Positions 34,455 to 45,069 of a stretch of DNA of 64,000 bases are shown here, in pieces. Both the position numbers and the translations under genes were made by a program. The notes beneath the pieces are model-generated. The model worked only from the letters and a program-made list of their open reading frames with translations, did no database searches and had not been told where the DNA came from. The stretch's first letter is position 1. The number at the start of each line of letters is the position of its first letter. The stretch is from Sphingomonas sp. Its GTDB lineage: Bacteria; Pseudomonadota; Alphaproteobacteria; Sphingomonadales; Sphingomonadaceae. Location: assembly GCF_017304635.1 (NCBI RefSeq), contig NZ_JAFKMA010000001.1, positions 558,001-622,000 on the forward strand. Direction: 5' to 3'.

Positions 34455-34530
34455 CCGCTCTCCACCCTTGCCCCACCGGGGGGTGCGTCCTAGAGACGCG
34501 CCAAGCGTTTCGCGCCTCGTGAGAAAGCCA

Positions 34531-34905
34531 TTGGTCGACCTGTCGCAATATCTTCCGATCCTGTTGTTCCTGGGGATCGCGCTCGTTCTGTCGAGCGCCT
34601 TCGTGTTCCTGCCGATGATCGCCGCGCGCTTCACCGGGGCGCATCGGCCGAATCCGGAAAAGCTTAGCGAATATGAGTGCGGTTTCCCCGCGTTCGAGGA
34701 TCCGCGCAGCCAGTTCGACGTACGCTTCTACCTCGTCGCGATCCTGTTCATCGTCTTCGACCTCGAAGCGGCGTTCATCTATCCCTGGGCGGTCAGCGTG
34801 TTCTCGCTCGGCTGGACGGCGTGGATCAGCATGATGGTGTTCATCGCCGAACTCGCGCTGGGCCTGGTCTATGCGTGGAAGAAGGGGGCGTTGGATTGGG
34901 AATGA
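34531..34905 (+). CDS. nuoA: NADH-quinone oxidoreductase subunit A
   Basis: A 124-residue complex I membrane subunit with three transmembrane helices (about 7-27, 62-84 and 92-112). [20 protein letters not shown] carries the conserved Cys-containing loop, and [11 protein letters not shown] the conserved acidic residues in helix 2. The start is TTG 34531 ([13 protein letters not shown]) with GAGAAAG before it; the upstream TTG at 34468 would add a non-homologous N-terminus. First gene of the nuo operon. Confidence 0.95.
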   Translation: MVDLSQYLPILLFLGIALVLSSAFVFLPMIAARFTGAHRPNPEKLSEYECGFPAFEDPRSQFDVRFYLVAILFIVFDLEAAFIYPWAVSVFSLGWTAWISMMVFIAELALGLVYAWKKGALDWE

Positions 34906-35471
34906 GCGACATTCTTCCCCATTCCGGTCCGGTCGAGCTGCCCGTCGGTGGCGGCGGCCAGGCGGTGGTGCCGCCCGATCAGGCGTTCTTCGACGGACTG
35001 AACGGCGAACTGACCGACAAGGGCTTCCTGGTCACCTCGACCGAGGAACTGTTCCAGTGGGCGCGGACGGGCTCGCTGTGGTGGATGACGTTCGGGCTCG
35101 CGTGCTGCGCGGTCGAGATGATCCACGTCAACATGCCGCGTTACGACCTCGAACGGTTCGGTGCGGCACCGCGCGCATCGCCGCGCCAGTCGGACGTGAT
35201 GATCGTCGCGGGCACGCTTTGCAACAAGATGGCGCCGGCCTTGCGCAAGGTCTACGACCAGATGTCGGAGCCGAAATACGTCATCTCGATGGGCAGCTGC
35301 GCGAACGGTGGCGGCTATTACCATTACAGCTACAGCGTCGTGCGCGGCTGTGACCGCATCGTACCGGTCGACATCTACGTTCCCGGCTGCCCGCCGACCG
35401 CCGAGGCGTTGTTGTACGGCATCATGCAGTTGCAGCGGAAGATTCGCCGCGTCGGGACGGTGGAGCGGTGA
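34902..35471 (+). CDS. nuoB: NADH-quinone oxidoreductase subunit B
   Basis: A 189-residue subunit binding cluster N2, the last iron-sulfur centre before quinone. The tandem Cys pair is in GLACCAVEM, the third in [11 protein letters not shown] and the fourth in [12 protein letters not shown]. The start overlaps the nuoA stop by 4 bases (ATGA). Confidence 0.97.
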   Translation: MSDILPHSGPVELPVGGGGQAVVPPDQAFFDGLNGELTDKGFLVTSTEELFQWARTGSLWWMTFGLACCAVEMIHVNMPRYDLERFGAAPRASPRQSDVMIVAGTLCNKMAPALRKVYDQMSEPKYVISMGSCANGGGYYHYSYSVVRGCDRIVPVDIYVPGCPPTAEALLYGIMQLQRKIRRVGTVER

Positions 35472-35782
35472 GCACGCGCGGGCCGATCTGGCGCTCGATC
35501 CTGTGGGTCGAGCAATTCCTGCCGAAACCGACGCCGGCTTTGCCCGAATCCGAACGGGCGGCGGCGCGGCGTCGCGCGGCCTTCGTGCCGCTGATCGCCT
35601 TTCCTGCGATCTTCGTCCCGAGCCTGCTGCGCAACCGGCATGAGCTCGGCACGCTGCTGCGGCAGAACATGGTGGCGGTGCAGCAGGCGTTCCTGGGTCT
35701 GGCCGTCATCTGTGCGCTGGCCGTGATGGTCGCCGCCATAGTGACGTTGCGTCGCGAGCGGCGGCGGGAGCTTGGTCGATGA
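35468..35782 (+). CDS. Unidentified membrane protein inside the nuo operon
   Basis: A 104-residue protein that I do not recognise. The N-terminus is basic/Pro-rich ([19 protein letters not shown]). There are two hydrophobic stretches, about 40-54 ([15 protein letters not shown]) and 70-93 ([19 protein letters not shown]), and an Arg-rich tail. The start is GTG 35468. It overlaps nuoB and nuoC by 4 bases each, so it is translated as an integral part of the operon. Confidence 0.75.
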   Translation: MSTRGPIWRSILWVEQFLPKPTPALPESERAAARRRAAFVPLIAFPAIFVPSLLRNRHELGTLLRQNMVAVQQAFLGLAVICALAVMVAAIVTLRRERRRELGR

Positions 35783-36801
35783 GGGCGCCGGCCCCTGCCT
35801 ACGCCTCGAACGATGGCGTGATCGACGCGGCGGGCAAGGCGCTTGGCGCGCGCGTGCTGTCGAGCCTGGAGGCGGTCGGCGAAGTGTCGTTCACCGTCGA
35901 TCGCGAAAGCCTGATCGAGACGATGACGCTGCTGCGGGATGCGCCCGGTCTCGAATACCAGCAGCTGATGGAGATCGCCGGGGTCGATTACCCGGACCGG
36001 CCCGACCGGTTCGACGTAGTCTATTGCCTGCTCAGCCTTACCCGCAATCACCGCATCCGCGTCCATGTCCAGACCGACGAGGTGAAGCCGGTGCCGTCGG
36101 TGACGGGTATCTGGCCGGTCGCCGGCTGGCTCGAGCGCGAAGTATACGACATGTACGGCGTGCTGTTCGAGGGCAATCCCGATCTGCGCCGCATCCTGAC
36201 CGATTACGGCTTCGTCGGGCATCCGCAGCGCAAGGACTTTCCGCTGACCGGCTATGTCGAACTGCGCTATTCGGAGGAGACCAAGCGCGTCGCCTACGAG
36301 CCGGTGCAACTGGCGCAGGATTTCCGTACGTTCGATTTCATGAGCCCGTGGGAAGGCGCGGAATACGTGCTGCCGGGCGACGAGAAGGGGCTGGCGCTGC
36401 CCGAGGCGAAGGGCGCGCCGACGCCGCTCAAGGCCGACGCGATCCAGAAAGCGGACGCCGCCGAGACCGCGAAGGCGCAGCCCGCGACGCCCAAGACCAC
36501 CGACAGCCCGGCCCAGACCGGCGCCGGCAAGGACAGCCCCGACGGTGCGCCCACGCCGGCCAAGGCGAAGGCCAAGCCCAAGAAGGGCGGCGACGCCGCG
36601 CCGCCGCCGCCGACGGATGGCAAGTCGGCGAACGCCGCGCCCGACAAGAGCGCCGACGTCGCCGCTGCGCCTGCGGCCGGTGAGGCGCCGAAACAACGCA
36701 AGGTTGCTGCGAAACCGCGCGTGAAACCCGATGCCGCGACCGCTACCGAACCGGCCAAGCCGGCGCGGGCGCGCAAGAAGCCGGAGCCCAGGAATGGCTG
36801 A
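35779..36801 (+). CDS. nuoC: NADH-quinone oxidoreductase subunit C with a long low-complexity tail
   Basis: The 30-kDa subunit of the complex I Q-module, followed by an unusual extension. The conserved core runs to about residue 205: [19 protein letters not shown], the 30-kDa signature [19 protein letters not shown], and [17 protein letters not shown]. From about 215 to 340 the chain is almost only Ala, Pro, Lys, Asp and Gly ([17 protein letters not shown] and similar), probably disordered and positively charged at the end. Family members normally stop near 200-220. It overlaps nuoD by 8 bases. Proline-rich parts may need EF-P, encoded 4 kb upstream. Confidence 0.95.
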   Translation: MRAPAPAYASNDGVIDAAGKALGARVLSSLEAVGEVSFTVDRESLIETMTLLRDAPGLEYQQLMEIAGVDYPDRPDRFDVVYCLLSLTRNHRIRVHVQTDEVKPVPSVTGIWPVAGWLEREVYDMYGVLFEGNPDLRRILTDYGFVGHPQRKDFPLTGYVELRYSEETKRVAYEPVQLAQDFRTFDFMSPWEGAEYVLPGDEKGLALPEAKGAPTPLKADAIQKADAAETAKAQPATPKTTDSPAQTGAGKDSPDGAPTPAKAKAKPKKGGDAAPPPPTDGKSANAAPDKSADVAAAPAAGEAPKQRKVAAKPRVKPDAATATEPAKPARARKKPEPRNG

Positions 36802-38029
36802 CCAGCTCGACAAATTGCTCGATCGTACCGATGCCGAGGATCCGACCACCGGCGACGTCACGATCCAGAACTACACGATCAACTTCGGCCCGCAGCATCC
36901 GGCGGCGCATGGCGTGCTGCGGCTCGTCATGGAGCTCGACGGCGAGATTATCGAGCGGATCGACCCGCATGTCGGCCTGCTCCATCGCGGCACCGAGAAG
37001 CTGATCGAGTACAAGACCTACGCACAGGCATTGCCCTATTTCGATCGGCTCGATTATTGCTCGCCATTGTGCATGGAGCACAGCTTCGTGCTCGCGATCG
37101 AGAAGCTGCTCGACCTCGAAGTGCCGGTCCGCGCGCAGTACCTCCGCGTGTTCTTCGCCGAACTGACGCGCATCTCGAACCACATGCTCAACCTCGGCAG
37201 CCACGTCATGGACGTCGGCGCGATGACGCCCAACCTGTGGCTGTTCGAGATCCGCGAGGATTGCCTCAATTTCTTCGAGCGCATGTCGGGCGCGCGGATG
37301 CACCACAATTACCTGCGGCCGGGCGGGGTGCATCAGGATGTGCCGCTCAAGCTGCTGACCGACATCGCCGACTGGCTCGACACACGCCTGCCGCGCCTGT
37401 TCGAGGATGCGATCTCGCTGGTCGCCGACAACCGCATCTTCAAGCAGCGCAACGTCGATATCGCGATCGTTGCCCGTGAGGACGCGGTGAAGTGGGGCTT
37501 CTCCGGCCCGATGATCCGCGGATCGGGCATTCCGTGGGATCTGCGCAAGTCGCAGCCCTATGATGTCTACGCGAAAATGGACTTCGAGGTGCCGGTCGGC
37601 ACGCGCGGCGACTGCTACGATCGCTTCATGGTGCGCGTGGAGGAAGTCCGCCAGTCGGCGCGGATCATGCGCCAGTGCCTCAACGAAATGCCCGGCGGCC
37701 CGATCGCCAGCGACGACCGCAAGGTGGTGCCGCCGAAGCGCGCCGAGATGAAGCAATCGATGGAAGCGCTGATCCATCACTTCAAGCTCTACACCGAAGG
37801 CTTCCATGTCCCCGCCGGCGACGTGTATGTCGCGACCGAAAGCCCCAAGGGCGAGTTTGGCGTGTACCTCGTCGCCGACGGCAGCAACAAGCCGTACCGC
37901 TGCAAGATCCGCCCGACCGCGTTCAGCCACCTCCAGGCGATGGATTTCATGTCGAAGGGCCACATGCTCGCGGATACGACCGCGATCCTGGGCGCGATCG
38001 ACGTGGTGTTTGGGGAGTGCGACCGGTGA
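36794..38029 (+). CDS. nuoD: NADH-quinone oxidoreductase subunit D
   Basis: The 411-residue 49-kDa subunit that forms the quinone pocket with Nuo[21 protein letters not shown] is the beta-sheet/quinone loop with the conserved His. [18 protein letters not shown] follows. [16 protein letters not shown] and [17 protein letters not shown] are conserved helices, and [16 protein letters not shown] is the typical C-terminus. The start ATG 36794 has AGGA in front and lies within the end of nuoC. Confidence 0.97.
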   Translation: MADQLDKLLDRTDAEDPTTGDVTIQNYTINFGPQHPAAHGVLRLVMELDGEIIERIDPHVGLLHRGTEKLIEYKTYAQALPYFDRLDYCSPLCMEHSFVLAIEKLLDLEVPVRAQYLRVFFAELTRISNHMLNLGSHVMDVGAMTPNLWLFEIREDCLNFFERMSGARMHHNYLRPGGVHQDVPLKLLTDIADWLDTRLPRLFEDAISLVADNRIFKQRNVDIAIVAREDAVKWGFSGPMIRGSGIPWDLRKSQPYDVYAKMDFEVPVGTRGDCYDRFMVRVEEVRQSARIMRQCLNEMPGGPIASDDRKVVPPKRAEMKQSMEALIHHFKLYTEGFHVPAGDVYVATESPKGEFGVYLVADGSNKPYRCKIRPTAFSHLQAMDFMSKGHMLADTTAILGAIDVVFGECDR

Positions 38030-38271
38030 TCTTCTTCAAATTGAGCGAGCAAGAACGGAAAAACGCGACAATTGCGCTGACGTTCATGGTGGCGCCTGTC
38101 GTACTCATCTCCCGCACCATCGCCGCATCGCATGGCACTACCATTGCGACAGTCTTCGTCGCTGCCATGGCCATCGTCGGCGCTTTGATCGGCGTGCAAA
38201 TCCACCTGTCATCGCGGCAAGATGCGGCGGCCAGTGCGTCAAGCGTGGATCAGGACAGCATCGATGGCTGA
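38026..38271 (+). CDS. Unidentified two-span membrane protein between nuoD and nuoE
   Basis: An 81-residue protein with two hydrophobic stretches, [18 protein letters not shown] (about 18-35) and [20 protein letters not shown] (about 41-60), and a polar tail. It is not recognised. The start is GTG 38026, overlapping the nuoD stop; its end overlaps the nuoE start by 8 bases. Codon use is more AT-rich than the flanking nuo genes (AAA, TTG, ACA, ATT occur close together), a hint of separate origin. Confidence 0.7.
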   Translation: MIFFKLSEQERKNATIALTFMVAPVVLISRTIAASHGTTIATVFVAAMAIVGALIGVQIHLSSRQDAAASASSVDQDSIDG

Positions 38272-38929
38272 GGCCCCTCAAATCCCCGACGAAGCCGAGG
38301 TCCGCGCGCGCTGGGGCGATTTCGCGTGGAACGACGCGAGCGGCGTCAAGGCGAAGGAAATCCTCGGCCGCTATCCGCCGGGGCGGGAGCAATCGGCGTC
38401 GCTGCCGCTGCTCGATCTCGCCCAGCGCCAGGTCGGGACGGAGACCAACACGCAGGGCTGGCTGCCGGTCCCGGTGATCGAGTTCGTCGCCAAGCAGATC
38501 AACGTCGCCTACATGCGCGTCTACGAGGTCGCGACCTTCTACACGATGTTCAACATGGCGCCGGTCGGCCGCTATCACGTTCAGGTGTGCGGCACGACGC
38601 CGTGCATGCTGAGCGGGTCCGACGACGTGCTGGCGGCGTGCAAGAACCACGGGCTGGTCAAGGGGCGGACGACGCCGGACGGGCTGTTCACGCTGACCGA
38701 GGTCGAGTGCATGGGCACTTGCGCCAATGCGCCGATGGTCCAGATCAACGACGATAATTACGAGGATCTGGATTACGATCGCACGATCACCGTGCTCGAG
38801 GCGCTGGCGCGCGGCGAGACGCCGGCCGCCGGCTCGACGATCGGCCGCCGCGCGAGCTGTCCCGAGGGTGGGCCGACCACGCTGAAGGCGATGGTCGATG
38901 AGAACCACGATTATCGGGGGCAGTGGTGA
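38264..38929 (+). CDS. nuoE: NADH-quinone oxidoreductase subunit E
   Basis: The 221-residue 24-kDa subunit with a thioredoxin-like [2Fe-2S] domain (cluster N1a). Its four Cys are in VCGTTPCMLSG and EVECMGTCANAPM. VYEVATFYTMFNMAPVGRYH precedes them as usual. It joins NuoF in the NADH-input module. The start is ATG 38264 ([13 protein letters not shown]), overlapping the previous small gene by 8 bases. Confidence 0.96.
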   Translation: MAEAPQIPDEAEVRARWGDFAWNDASGVKAKEILGRYPPGREQSASLPLLDLAQRQVGTETNTQGWLPVPVIEFVAKQINVAYMRVYEVATFYTMFNMAPVGRYHVQVCGTTPCMLSGSDDVLAACKNHGLVKGRTTPDGLFTLTEVECMGTCANAPMVQINDDNYEDLDYDRTITVLEALARGETPAAGSTIGRRASCPEGGPTTLKAMVDENHDYRGQW

Positions 38930-39114
38930 TCCGGCAACGCGAACTTGGAACGGTGTTGCTCGTCATCGGCCTGGCGATGCTGGGCGTGGCGATCGCGCGC
39001 AGTGTGTTGTGGCATACGTCGGTCGGGCGGTCGATCGTGATCGCCAGCCTGTTCGTCGGGCTCGGCTTCGCGGTGCGCCGCGGGCTGCTGGCGAAGACGG
39101 AGGCGCGGCGATGA
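38926..39114 (+). CDS. Unidentified small membrane protein after nuoE
   Basis: A 62-residue protein with two hydrophobic stretches, GTVLLVIGLAMLGVAIA and VIASLFVGLGFAVR, and basic ends. The start is GTG 38926 (or GTG 38923), overlapping the nuoE stop. Its end overlaps the next small gene by 4 bases. No family recognised. Confidence 0.65.
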   Translation: MIRQRELGTVLLVIGLAMLGVAIARSVLWHTSVGRSIVIASLFVGLGFAVRRGLLAKTEARR

Positions 39115-39275
39115 CCGGCAATCCGCTCATTACCGTGCTGGCGATCGTCGGCGGGCTCGTCCTGCTCGGCATCGTACTGAAAGTCGCGTTCGCGCTGATC
39201 GGGCTCGCGATCACCGTCGGCATCGTGCTGATGCTGGTCTATTTCATCAAGAACATGGTGGGGGGACGGCCATGA
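39111..39275 (+). CDS. Unidentified 54-residue membrane protein in the nuo operon
   Basis: A 54-residue, almost wholly hydrophobic protein. [20 protein letters not shown] and [20 protein letters not shown] form two closely packed spans. ATG 39111 overlaps the preceding stop, and its stop overlaps the next start (ATGA). No family recognised. Confidence 0.65.
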   Translation: MTGNPLITVLAIVGGLVLLGIVLKVAFALIGLAITVGIVLMLVYFIKNMVGGRP

Positions 39276-39358
39276 GTCCCGCGATCATCGCCGCGCTCGT
39301 CTGCTCGTTCTGCGGCGCGTTCGTGTGTATCCTCGCCGCCAAGAAGCGGAGCCGTTGA
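39272..39358 (+). CDS. 28-residue membrane micro-protein before nuoF
   Basis: A predicted 28-residue peptide, one hydrophobic span with two Cys ([20 protein letters not shown] has three Cys in all), ending in the basic AAKKRSR. It overlaps the previous gene by 4 bases (ATGA) and its stop TGA shares its A with the nuoF ATG. Perfect coupling on both sides argues for translation. It could also be a mere coupling ORF that carries ribosomes to nuoF. Confidence 0.5.
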   Translation: MSPAIIAALVCSFCGAFVCILAAKKRSR

Positions 39359-40662
39359 TGCTCGCGGACAAGGATCGCATCTTCACCAACGTCTACGGTT
39401 TCCAGCCCTGGGGGTTGGCTGCGGCGCAGGCGCGTGGGGATTGGGACAACACCAAGAAGCTGCTCGAGATCGGCGCCGACACGATCATCGACCGGATCAA
39501 GGCGTCGGGCCTGCGCGGGCGCGGCGGGGCGGGGTTCCCGACCGGCACCAAGTGGGGCTTCATGCCCAAGGAGCCGCGGCCGGATCGTCCCAACTTCCTG
39601 GTCATCAATGCCGACGAGTCCGAGCCCGGATCGTGCAAGGATCGCGAGATCATCCGTCACGATCCTCACAAGCTGCTCGAAGGGGCGCTGGTCGCCGGTT
39701 TCGCGATGCGTGCGCGGGCAGCCTACATCTACATTCGTGGCGAGTATATCCGCGAGGCGGAGACGTTGTTCGCCGCGATCGCCGAGGCGTATGATGCCGG
39801 CTTGCTCGGCAAGAATGCGTGCGGGTCGGGCTACGATTTCGACGTGTTCTGCCATCGCGGGGCGGGGGCGTACATCTGCGGCGAAGAAACCGCGATGCTC
39901 GAAAGTTTGGAGGGCAAGAAAGGCCAGCCGCGGCTGAAGCCGCCGTTCCCGGCCGGTGCGGGGCTCTATGGTTGCCCGACGACGGTCAACAACGTCGAAT
40001 CGATCGCGGTCGCCCCGACGATCCTGCGGCGTGGGCCGGAATGGTTCGCGAGCTTCGGCGCGGAGAACAACAAGGGCACCAAGCTCTTCCAGATCAGCGG
40101 CCATGTGAATAAGCCGTGCGTGGTCGAGGACGCGATGAGCATCCCGTTCCGCCAACTGATCGAGGAACATTGCGGCGGCATTCGCGGCGGGTGGGACAAT
40201 CTGCTCGCGGTGATCCCGGGCGGATCATCGGTGCCTCTGGTCCCGGCGGCGCAGATCATGGACTGCCCGATGGATTTCGACGGGCTGAAGGCAGTCGGCT
40301 CGGGTCTCGGCACCGCGGCGGTCATCGTCATGGACAAGTCGACCGACATCGTCCGCGCGATCAGCCGCATCAGCTATTTCTACAAGCACGAAAGCTGCGG
40401 ACAGTGTACCCCGTGCCGCGAAGGCACCGGCTGGATGTGGCGTGTGATGGAGCGGCTGCGCACCGGCGACGCCGACGTGTCGGAAATCGACACTCTGTTC
40501 AACGTGACCAAACAGGTCGAAGGTCACACCATCTGCGCGCTGGGTGACGCCGCGGCCTGGCCGATCCAGGGCCTGATCCGCCACTTCCGCCCCGAGATCG
40601 AGCGCCGCATCACGGAACGCGCCGGCGGCGATCTGGCGCCGATGCAGGAGGCGGCGGAGTGA
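39358..40662 (+). CDS. nuoF: NADH-quinone oxidoreductase subunit F
   Basis: The 434-residue, 51-kDa NADH- and FMN-binding subunit. [19 protein letters not shown] is the FMN site, and AYIYIRGEY and [17 protein letters not shown] are in the NADH region. The N3 [4Fe-4S] Cys are in [12 protein letters not shown] and HTICALGD. The start is ATG 39358 ([14 protein letters not shown]). Its stop overlaps the following secreted-protein gene. Confidence 0.97.
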   Translation: MLADKDRIFTNVYGFQPWGLAAAQARGDWDNTKKLLEIGADTIIDRIKASGLRGRGGAGFPTGTKWGFMPKEPRPDRPNFLVINADESEPGSCKDREIIRHDPHKLLEGALVAGFAMRARAAYIYIRGEYIREAETLFAAIAEAYDAGLLGKNACGSGYDFDVFCHRGAGAYICGEETAMLESLEGKKGQPRLKPPFPAGAGLYGCPTTVNNVESIAVAPTILRRGPEWFASFGAENNKGTKLFQISGHVNKPCVVEDAMSIPFRQLIEEHCGGIRGGWDNLLAVIPGGSSVPLVPAAQIMDCPMDFDGLKAVGSGLGTAAVIVMDKSTDIVRAISRISYFYKHESCGQCTPCREGTGWMWRVMERLRTGDADVSEIDTLFNVTKQVEGHTICALGDAAAWPIQGLIRHFRPEIERRITERAGGDLAPMQEAAE

Positions 40663-41375
40663 ATCGACCGATTGTTATGGGTATCCTCCAACTCGCCGCA
40701 GGGCTCGCGGGGATGACGGCAGCTAACCCTTCGCTCGGCCAAGACCGGCCGACTGGATCGATGCTGCAAGTACGCCCCGTGGCAATCGCGCCCGAACGAC
40801 TGGGTGAGATGCAAGTCGAGTTCGGTCGATGCATCTATGGCAGCAATCCCCGCGCCGCCGCAGCCTTGTTGACACACAGCGACGCGTTTGCCGCCGATCT
40901 CAAGGCCGCGCGCATCAACGATCCCAGGATATCGTTCGATACGGACCGTTGCCTCCGTCAGGAACGGCGCGACGATGAGCCAAACCTCGATGTCGCGATC
41001 ACACCGCTCGGCGTACGTGCGATGTTGCTTGAGCCCGCTTATCTCGAGGCGTACCGTCATCCCCCGGTGTTGGCGGCGGGTGCTGTTGAAGCGCTGCCGC
41101 GTCAGTTCGTGTCGACCGGCGATCAACTCGTCCGGGCACGCCAGTTAGCCGTTTTTGCCGATTGCGTTGTCTTTCACGATCTGACCGGGGCCGATGCGCT
41201 AGTGCGTACGATGCCCGGCACGCCGTCGGAGGTCGCTGCCGCAAGAGCGCTCGCGCCGTCGCTGGGCGCCTGTCTGGCGCAGGGGCAGCGCTTCAGCCTT
41301 GCCGCCAAGAATGTTCGCGCCGTCGTTGCCGACGGCCTGTGGACCCGCTTCGTGCGGGCAACCCCGGCGCAATAG
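40659..41375 (+). CDS. Unidentified secreted protein inserted between nuoF and nuoG
   Basis: A 238-residue protein starting at GTG 40659 ([20 protein letters not shown]), with a signal-peptide-like N-terminus likely cleaved near ANPSLGQD. The mature part has four Cys (FGRCIYG, TDRCLRQ, FADCVVF and LGACLAQ), fit for two disulfides, and is mainly helical. It has no nuo homology. It overlaps nuoF by 4 bases and lies 12 bases before nuoG. Codons are less GC-rich than in its neighbours. No function can be assigned. Confidence 0.75.
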   Translation: MNRPIVMGILQLAAGLAGMTAANPSLGQDRPTGSMLQVRPVAIAPERLGEMQVEFGRCIYGSNPRAAAALLTHSDAFAADLKAARINDPRISFDTDRCLRQERRDDEPNLDVAITPLGVRAMLLEPAYLEAYRHPPVLAAGAVEALPRQFVSTGDQLVRARQLAVFADCVVFHDLTGADALVRTMPGTPSEVAAARALAPSLGACLAQGQRFSLAAKNVRAVVADGLWTRFVRATPAQ

Positions 41376-41387
41376 GAAGATCGAGCA

Positions 41388-43403
41388 ATGCCCAAGCTCA
41401 AAGTAGACGGGATCGAGGTTGAAGTGCCGCAAGGAGCCACCGTGCTCCAGGCGTGCGAGGCGGCGGGGAAGGAAATCCCGCGCTTCTGCTATCACGAACG
41501 CCTCAGCATCGCCGGCAATTGCCGGATGTGCCTGGTCGAGGTGAAGCCCGGGCCGCCCAAGCCGCAGGCGTCGTGTGCGCTGCCGGCGGCGGACAATCAG
41601 GAAATCTTCACCAACACGCCGATGGTCAAGAACGCGCGCGAAGGCGTGATGGAGTTCCTGCTCATTAACCATCCGCTCGATTGCCCGATCTGCGATCAGG
41701 GCGGTGAGTGCGACTTGCAGGATCAGTCGGTCGCCTATGGCCGCGGCGCCACGCGCTATACCGAGAACAAGCGCGCGGTGACCGAGAAATATATGGGGCC
41801 GATCGTGAAGACGGTCATGACGCGCTGCATCCAGTGCACGCGCTGCATCCGCTTCGCCGAGGAAGTGGCTGGGGTCGAGGAAATCGGCGCGATCTATCGC
41901 GGCGAGGACATGCAGATCACTAGTTACCTCGAACAGGCGGTGACGAGCGAATTGTCGGGCAATGTGGTTGATCTGTGCCCGGTCGGCGCGCTGACCAGCA
42001 AGCCGTATGCGTTCGAGGCACGGCCGTGGGAGTTGAAGAAGACGTTGTCGATCGACGTGATGGACGCGGTCGGCACCAACATCCGGCTCGACAGTCGCGG
42101 GCGGCAAGTGCTGCGCGCGCTGCCTCGCGTCAACGACGACGTCAACGAGGAGTGGGCGACCGACAAGACGCGGCATGCGGTCGATGGTCTCGTGCGGCGG
42201 CGGCTCGACCGGCCGTATGTGCGGCGCGACGGCAAGCTGGTCCCGGCGAGCTGGGACGAGGCGTTCGCAGCGATCGCGGCGGTGAAGGCCGGCGACAGCG
42301 TCGCGGCGGTGCACGGCGATCTGGTCGATTGCGAGACGATCTTCGCAGCCAAGGCGCTGGTGCAGGCGATGGGCGGCTCGCTGCTCGAAGGACGCCAGAC
42401 CGGCATGGACTATGACACGTCCAGCCTCGCGGCGGTCAATTTCAACACGACGATCGCGGGTGCCGAGCAGGCCGACGCGGTCCTATTGGTCGGCACCAAC
42501 CTGCGCTGGGAAGCGCCGCTGGTGAACACGCGCGTGCGCAAGGCGATCAAGAAGGGCGCGAAGGTCTTCGCGATCGGGCCTGACGTCGACCTGACGTACA
42601 AGGTCGAATGGCTGGGCAACGACTTGTCGCTGCTCGGCAAGTTGCCGCAGGTGGCGGCCGACGCGTTCGCGGCGGCCAAACGTCCGATGGTGATTGTCGG
42701 CGGCGCGGCGTTGAAGAACGGGCAGGGCGCGAGCCTGGCGCTCGCCAAGTCGCTGAATTTGGTACGCTCGCTCGAGGACGGGAGCGCGTGGAACGGCTAT
42801 AACGTCCTGCACTTCTCGGCGGCGCGGAACGGCGGGCTGTTGCTCGGCTTCGCGCAGGCGGGCGGGATGGCGGACCTGTACGCCGCGAACCCCAAATTGG
42901 TGTTCCTGATGGGCGCCGACGAGGTCGATTTCGGCCAGCTCAAGAAGAGCTTTACGGTCTATGTCGGGCATCACGGCGACCGCGGCGCGCACCATGCCGA
43001 CATCGTCCTGCCGGGGGCGAGCTATGCCGAGAAATCGGGAACGTTCGTCAATCTCGAAGGGCGTGTGCAGCGGGGCGAGCGCGCGGTGTTCCCACCGGGC
43101 GACGCGCGTGAGGACTGGACGATCCTGCGCGCGCTGTCGGACCATCTCGGCGTGACGCTGCCGTTCGACAGCCTGGACGAACTGCGCGCGCAAATGGCGC
43201 TCGACACACCGGCGCTGGGGAAGCTCGGGCTGATCGCCCACGACTGGAACCCGCCATCGCTCGACACGGCGGGGTCGGGCGAGATCACCTATCCGATCAA
43301 GGACTTCTACCTGACCAACGCGATCTGCCGCGCGAGCCCGACGATGCAGCAATGCTCGGCCGAACTGCTCCACGGCGGTGATCTGGCGGAGGCGGCGGAG
43401 TGA
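41388..43403 (+). CDS. nuoG: NADH-quinone oxidoreductase subunit G
   Basis: A 671-residue subunit carrying the iron-sulfur relay of the NADH arm. The [2Fe-2S] Cys are in [17 protein letters not shown] and QASCALP. The His/Cys N5 site is in [20 protein letters not shown]. The N4 site is in [10 protein letters not shown] with a distal Cys in [15 protein letters not shown]. The rest is a molybdopterin-oxidoreductase-like domain without cofactor. The length is typical for alphaproteobacteria, shorter than the enterobacterial form. The start is ATG 41388, and its stop overlaps nuoH. Confidence 0.97.
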   Translation: MPKLKVDGIEVEVPQGATVLQACEAAGKEIPRFCYHERLSIAGNCRMCLVEVKPGPPKPQASCALPAADNQEIFTNTPMVKNAREGVMEFLLINHPLDCPICDQGGECDLQDQSVAYGRGATRYTENKRAVTEKYMGPIVKTVMTRCIQCTRCIRFAEEVAGVEEIGAIYRGEDMQITSYLEQAVTSELSGNVVDLCPVGALTSKPYAFEARPWELKKTLSIDVMDAVGTNIRLDSRGRQVLRALPRVNDDVNEEWATDKTRHAVDGLVRRRLDRPYVRRDGKLVPASWDEAFAAIAAVKAGDSVAAVHGDLVDCETIFAAKALVQAMGGSLLEGRQTGMDYDTSSLAAVNFNTTIAGAEQADAVLLVGTNLRWEAPLVNTRVRKAIKKGAKVFAIGPDVDLTYKVEWLGNDLSLLGKLPQVAADAFAAAKRPMVIVGGAALKNGQGASLALAKSLNLVRSLEDGSAWNGYNVLHFSAARNGGLLLGFAQAGGMADLYAANPKLVFLMGADEVDFGQLKKSFTVYVGHHGDRGAHHADIVLPGASYAEKSGTFVNLEGRVQRGERAVFPPGDAREDWTILRALSDHLGVTLPFDSLDELRAQMALDTPALGKLGLIAHDWNPPSLDTAGSGEITYPIKDFYLTNAICRASPTMQQCSAELLHGGDLAEAAE

Positions 43404-44455
43404 CCTCTTGGTTCACCTATCTCGGGCTGCCTTATGGCTGGGCGTGGTTCGTCGCGACGATCATCGACATCCTGGTGATCGCGCTGCCGCTGATGCTGGC
43501 AGTCGCGATGATAATCTATGCCGATCGCAAGATCTGGGCGGCGATGGCGCTGCGGCGCGGGCCGAACGTGGTCGGGCCGCTCGGCCTGCTGCAATCGTTC
43601 GCGGACGGGCTGAAGGTCTTCCTGCAGGAAACGATCATCCCCAGCGCCGCGAACAAAGCGTTGTTCCTGATCGCGCCGATCATAACCTTCACCGTCGCGC
43701 TGATCGTGTGGGCGGTGGTGCCGTTCCAGGCGGGTGTGGTGCTGGCGAACATCAATGTCGGGCTGCTTTACGTGCTCGCGGCGTCGAGTCTGGGCGTCTA
43801 CGGCATCATCATCGCCGGCTGGGCGTCGAACTCGAAATATCCGTTCTATTCGGCGCTCCGCGCTGCGGCACAGATGGTCAGCTACGAAGTGTCGATCGGA
43901 TTCGTGCTGATCTCGGTCGTATTGTGGTCGGGCAGCTTCAACCTCGGCGCGATCGTCGAAGGGCAGCGGGCGATCTACTCCTGGCTGCCGGTCAACGGCT
44001 ATGCGTTCAACTGGCTGCTGTTCCCGATGGCGGTGGTGTTCTTCATTTCGTCGCTGGCCGAGACGCAGCGCGCGCCGTTCGACCTGACCGAGGCGGAAAG
44101 CGAGCTCGTCGCCGGCTACCAGACCGAATATTCGTCGATGAGCTTCGCCCTCTACTGGCTCGGCGAATATGCCAACGTCATCCTGATGTGCGCGCTCAAC
44201 GCGATCCTGTTCTGGGGCGGGTATCTGCCGCCGTTCGACTGGGCGCCGCTCTACGTCTTGCCGGGAATCATCTGGCTGTTCATCAAGATGCTCTGTTTCT
44301 TCTTCGTGTTTAGCTGGGTGAAAGCGACCGTCCCGCGCTACCGCTACGACCAGCTGATGCGGCTGGGGTGGAAGGTGTTCCTGCCGCTGTCGCTGATCTG
44401 GGTGTTTATCGTGTCGGGCTGGCTAATGTGGACCCGCGTGGGAGTCGGTTCATGA
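43400..44455 (+). CDS. nuoH: NADH-quinone oxidoreductase subunit H
   Basis: A 351-residue membrane subunit with eight helices, connecting the quinone site to the proton-pumping arm. [20 protein letters not shown] and [14 protein letters not shown] are the first conserved loop. [20 protein letters not shown] is the invariant acidic loop, and [20 protein letters not shown] closes the fold. The start is GTG 43400, overlapping nuoG by 4 bases. Confidence 0.97.
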   Translation: MTSWFTYLGLPYGWAWFVATIIDILVIALPLMLAVAMIIYADRKIWAAMALRRGPNVVGPLGLLQSFADGLKVFLQETIIPSAANKALFLIAPIITFTVALIVWAVVPFQAGVVLANINVGLLYVLAASSLGVYGIIIAGWASNSKYPFYSALRAAAQMVSYEVSIGFVLISVVLWSGSFNLGAIVEGQRAIYSWLPVNGYAFNWLLFPMAVVFFISSLAETQRAPFDLTEAESELVAGYQTEYSSMSFALYWLGEYANVILMCALNAILFWGGYLPPFDWAPLYVLPGIIWLFIKMLCFFFVFSWVKATVPRYRYDQLMRLGWKVFLPLSLIWVFIVSGWLMWTRVGVGS

Positions 44456-44937
44456 GCGTCGGTCAATTCATCAAATCGTTCACGCTGTGGGAATTCGTGA
44501 AGGCGCACGCGCTGACCTTCAAGTATTTCTGGAAGCCCAAGGCGACGATCAATTATCCGTTCGAAAAGAACCCGATCTCGCCACGGTTCCGCGGCGAGCA
44601 TGCGCTGCGGCGTTATCCGAACGGCGAGGAACGCTGCATCGCGTGCAAGCTGTGCGAGGCGATCTGTCCGGCGCTGGCGATCACGATCGAGGCCGAACCG
44701 CGCGAGGACGGCAGCCGCCGCACCACGCGCTACGACATCGACATGACCAAGTGCATCTATTGCGGGCTGTGCCAGGAAGCGTGCCCGGTGGATGCCATCG
44801 TCGAGGGGCCGAACTTCGAATTCTCGACCGAGACGCGCGAGGAGCTGATCTACGACAAGGCGAAGCTGCTCGATAACGGCGACCGCTGGGAACGCGCGAT
44901 CGCCGCGAACCTTGCCGCCGATGCACCGTATCGGTAG
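44452..44937 (+). CDS. nuoI: NADH-quinone oxidoreductase subunit I
   Basis: A 161-residue ferredoxin-like subunit holding clusters N6a and N6b. The motifs are [16 protein letters not shown] and [16 protein letters not shown], each with four Cys. It starts with an amphipathic membrane-facing helix. The start is ATG 44452 and overlaps nuoH by 4 bases. A 132-bp gap with a palindromic repeat follows. Confidence 0.97.
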   Translation: MSVGQFIKSFTLWEFVKAHALTFKYFWKPKATINYPFEKNPISPRFRGEHALRRYPNGEERCIACKLCEAICPALAITIEAEPREDGSRRTTRYDIDMTKCIYCGLCQEACPVDAIVEGPNFEFSTETREELIYDKAKLLDNGDRWERAIAANLAADAPYR

Positions 44938-44980
44938 GCGGGCGGCAACAGTGGGACGTTCGATGATTCACCTTCAATCC

Positions 44981-45060
44981 GTCATCCCGGCGCCAGCCGG
45001 GATCGCTGATGGCAAGGGCGCGGTAGCCAATATGGCGGCCACGGCCTTCGCCGGGGCGAC
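44981..45060. repeat. Palindromic intergenic repeat between nuoI and nuoJ
   Basis: The left arm starts GTCATCCCGGCGCCAGCCGG and the right arm ends GGCCTTCGCCGGGGCGAC. Pairing is imperfect. It is the dispersed family again, here inside the nuo operon. The next gene starts 9 bases after it. Confidence 0.72.
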
Positions 45061-45069
45061 GGTGCGCGC

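Noticed and set aside
34468-34530. Upstream TTG start for nuoA
   Set aside because: It adds 21 non-homologous residues. TTG 34531 has GAGAAAG at good spacing and matches the usual NuoA length.
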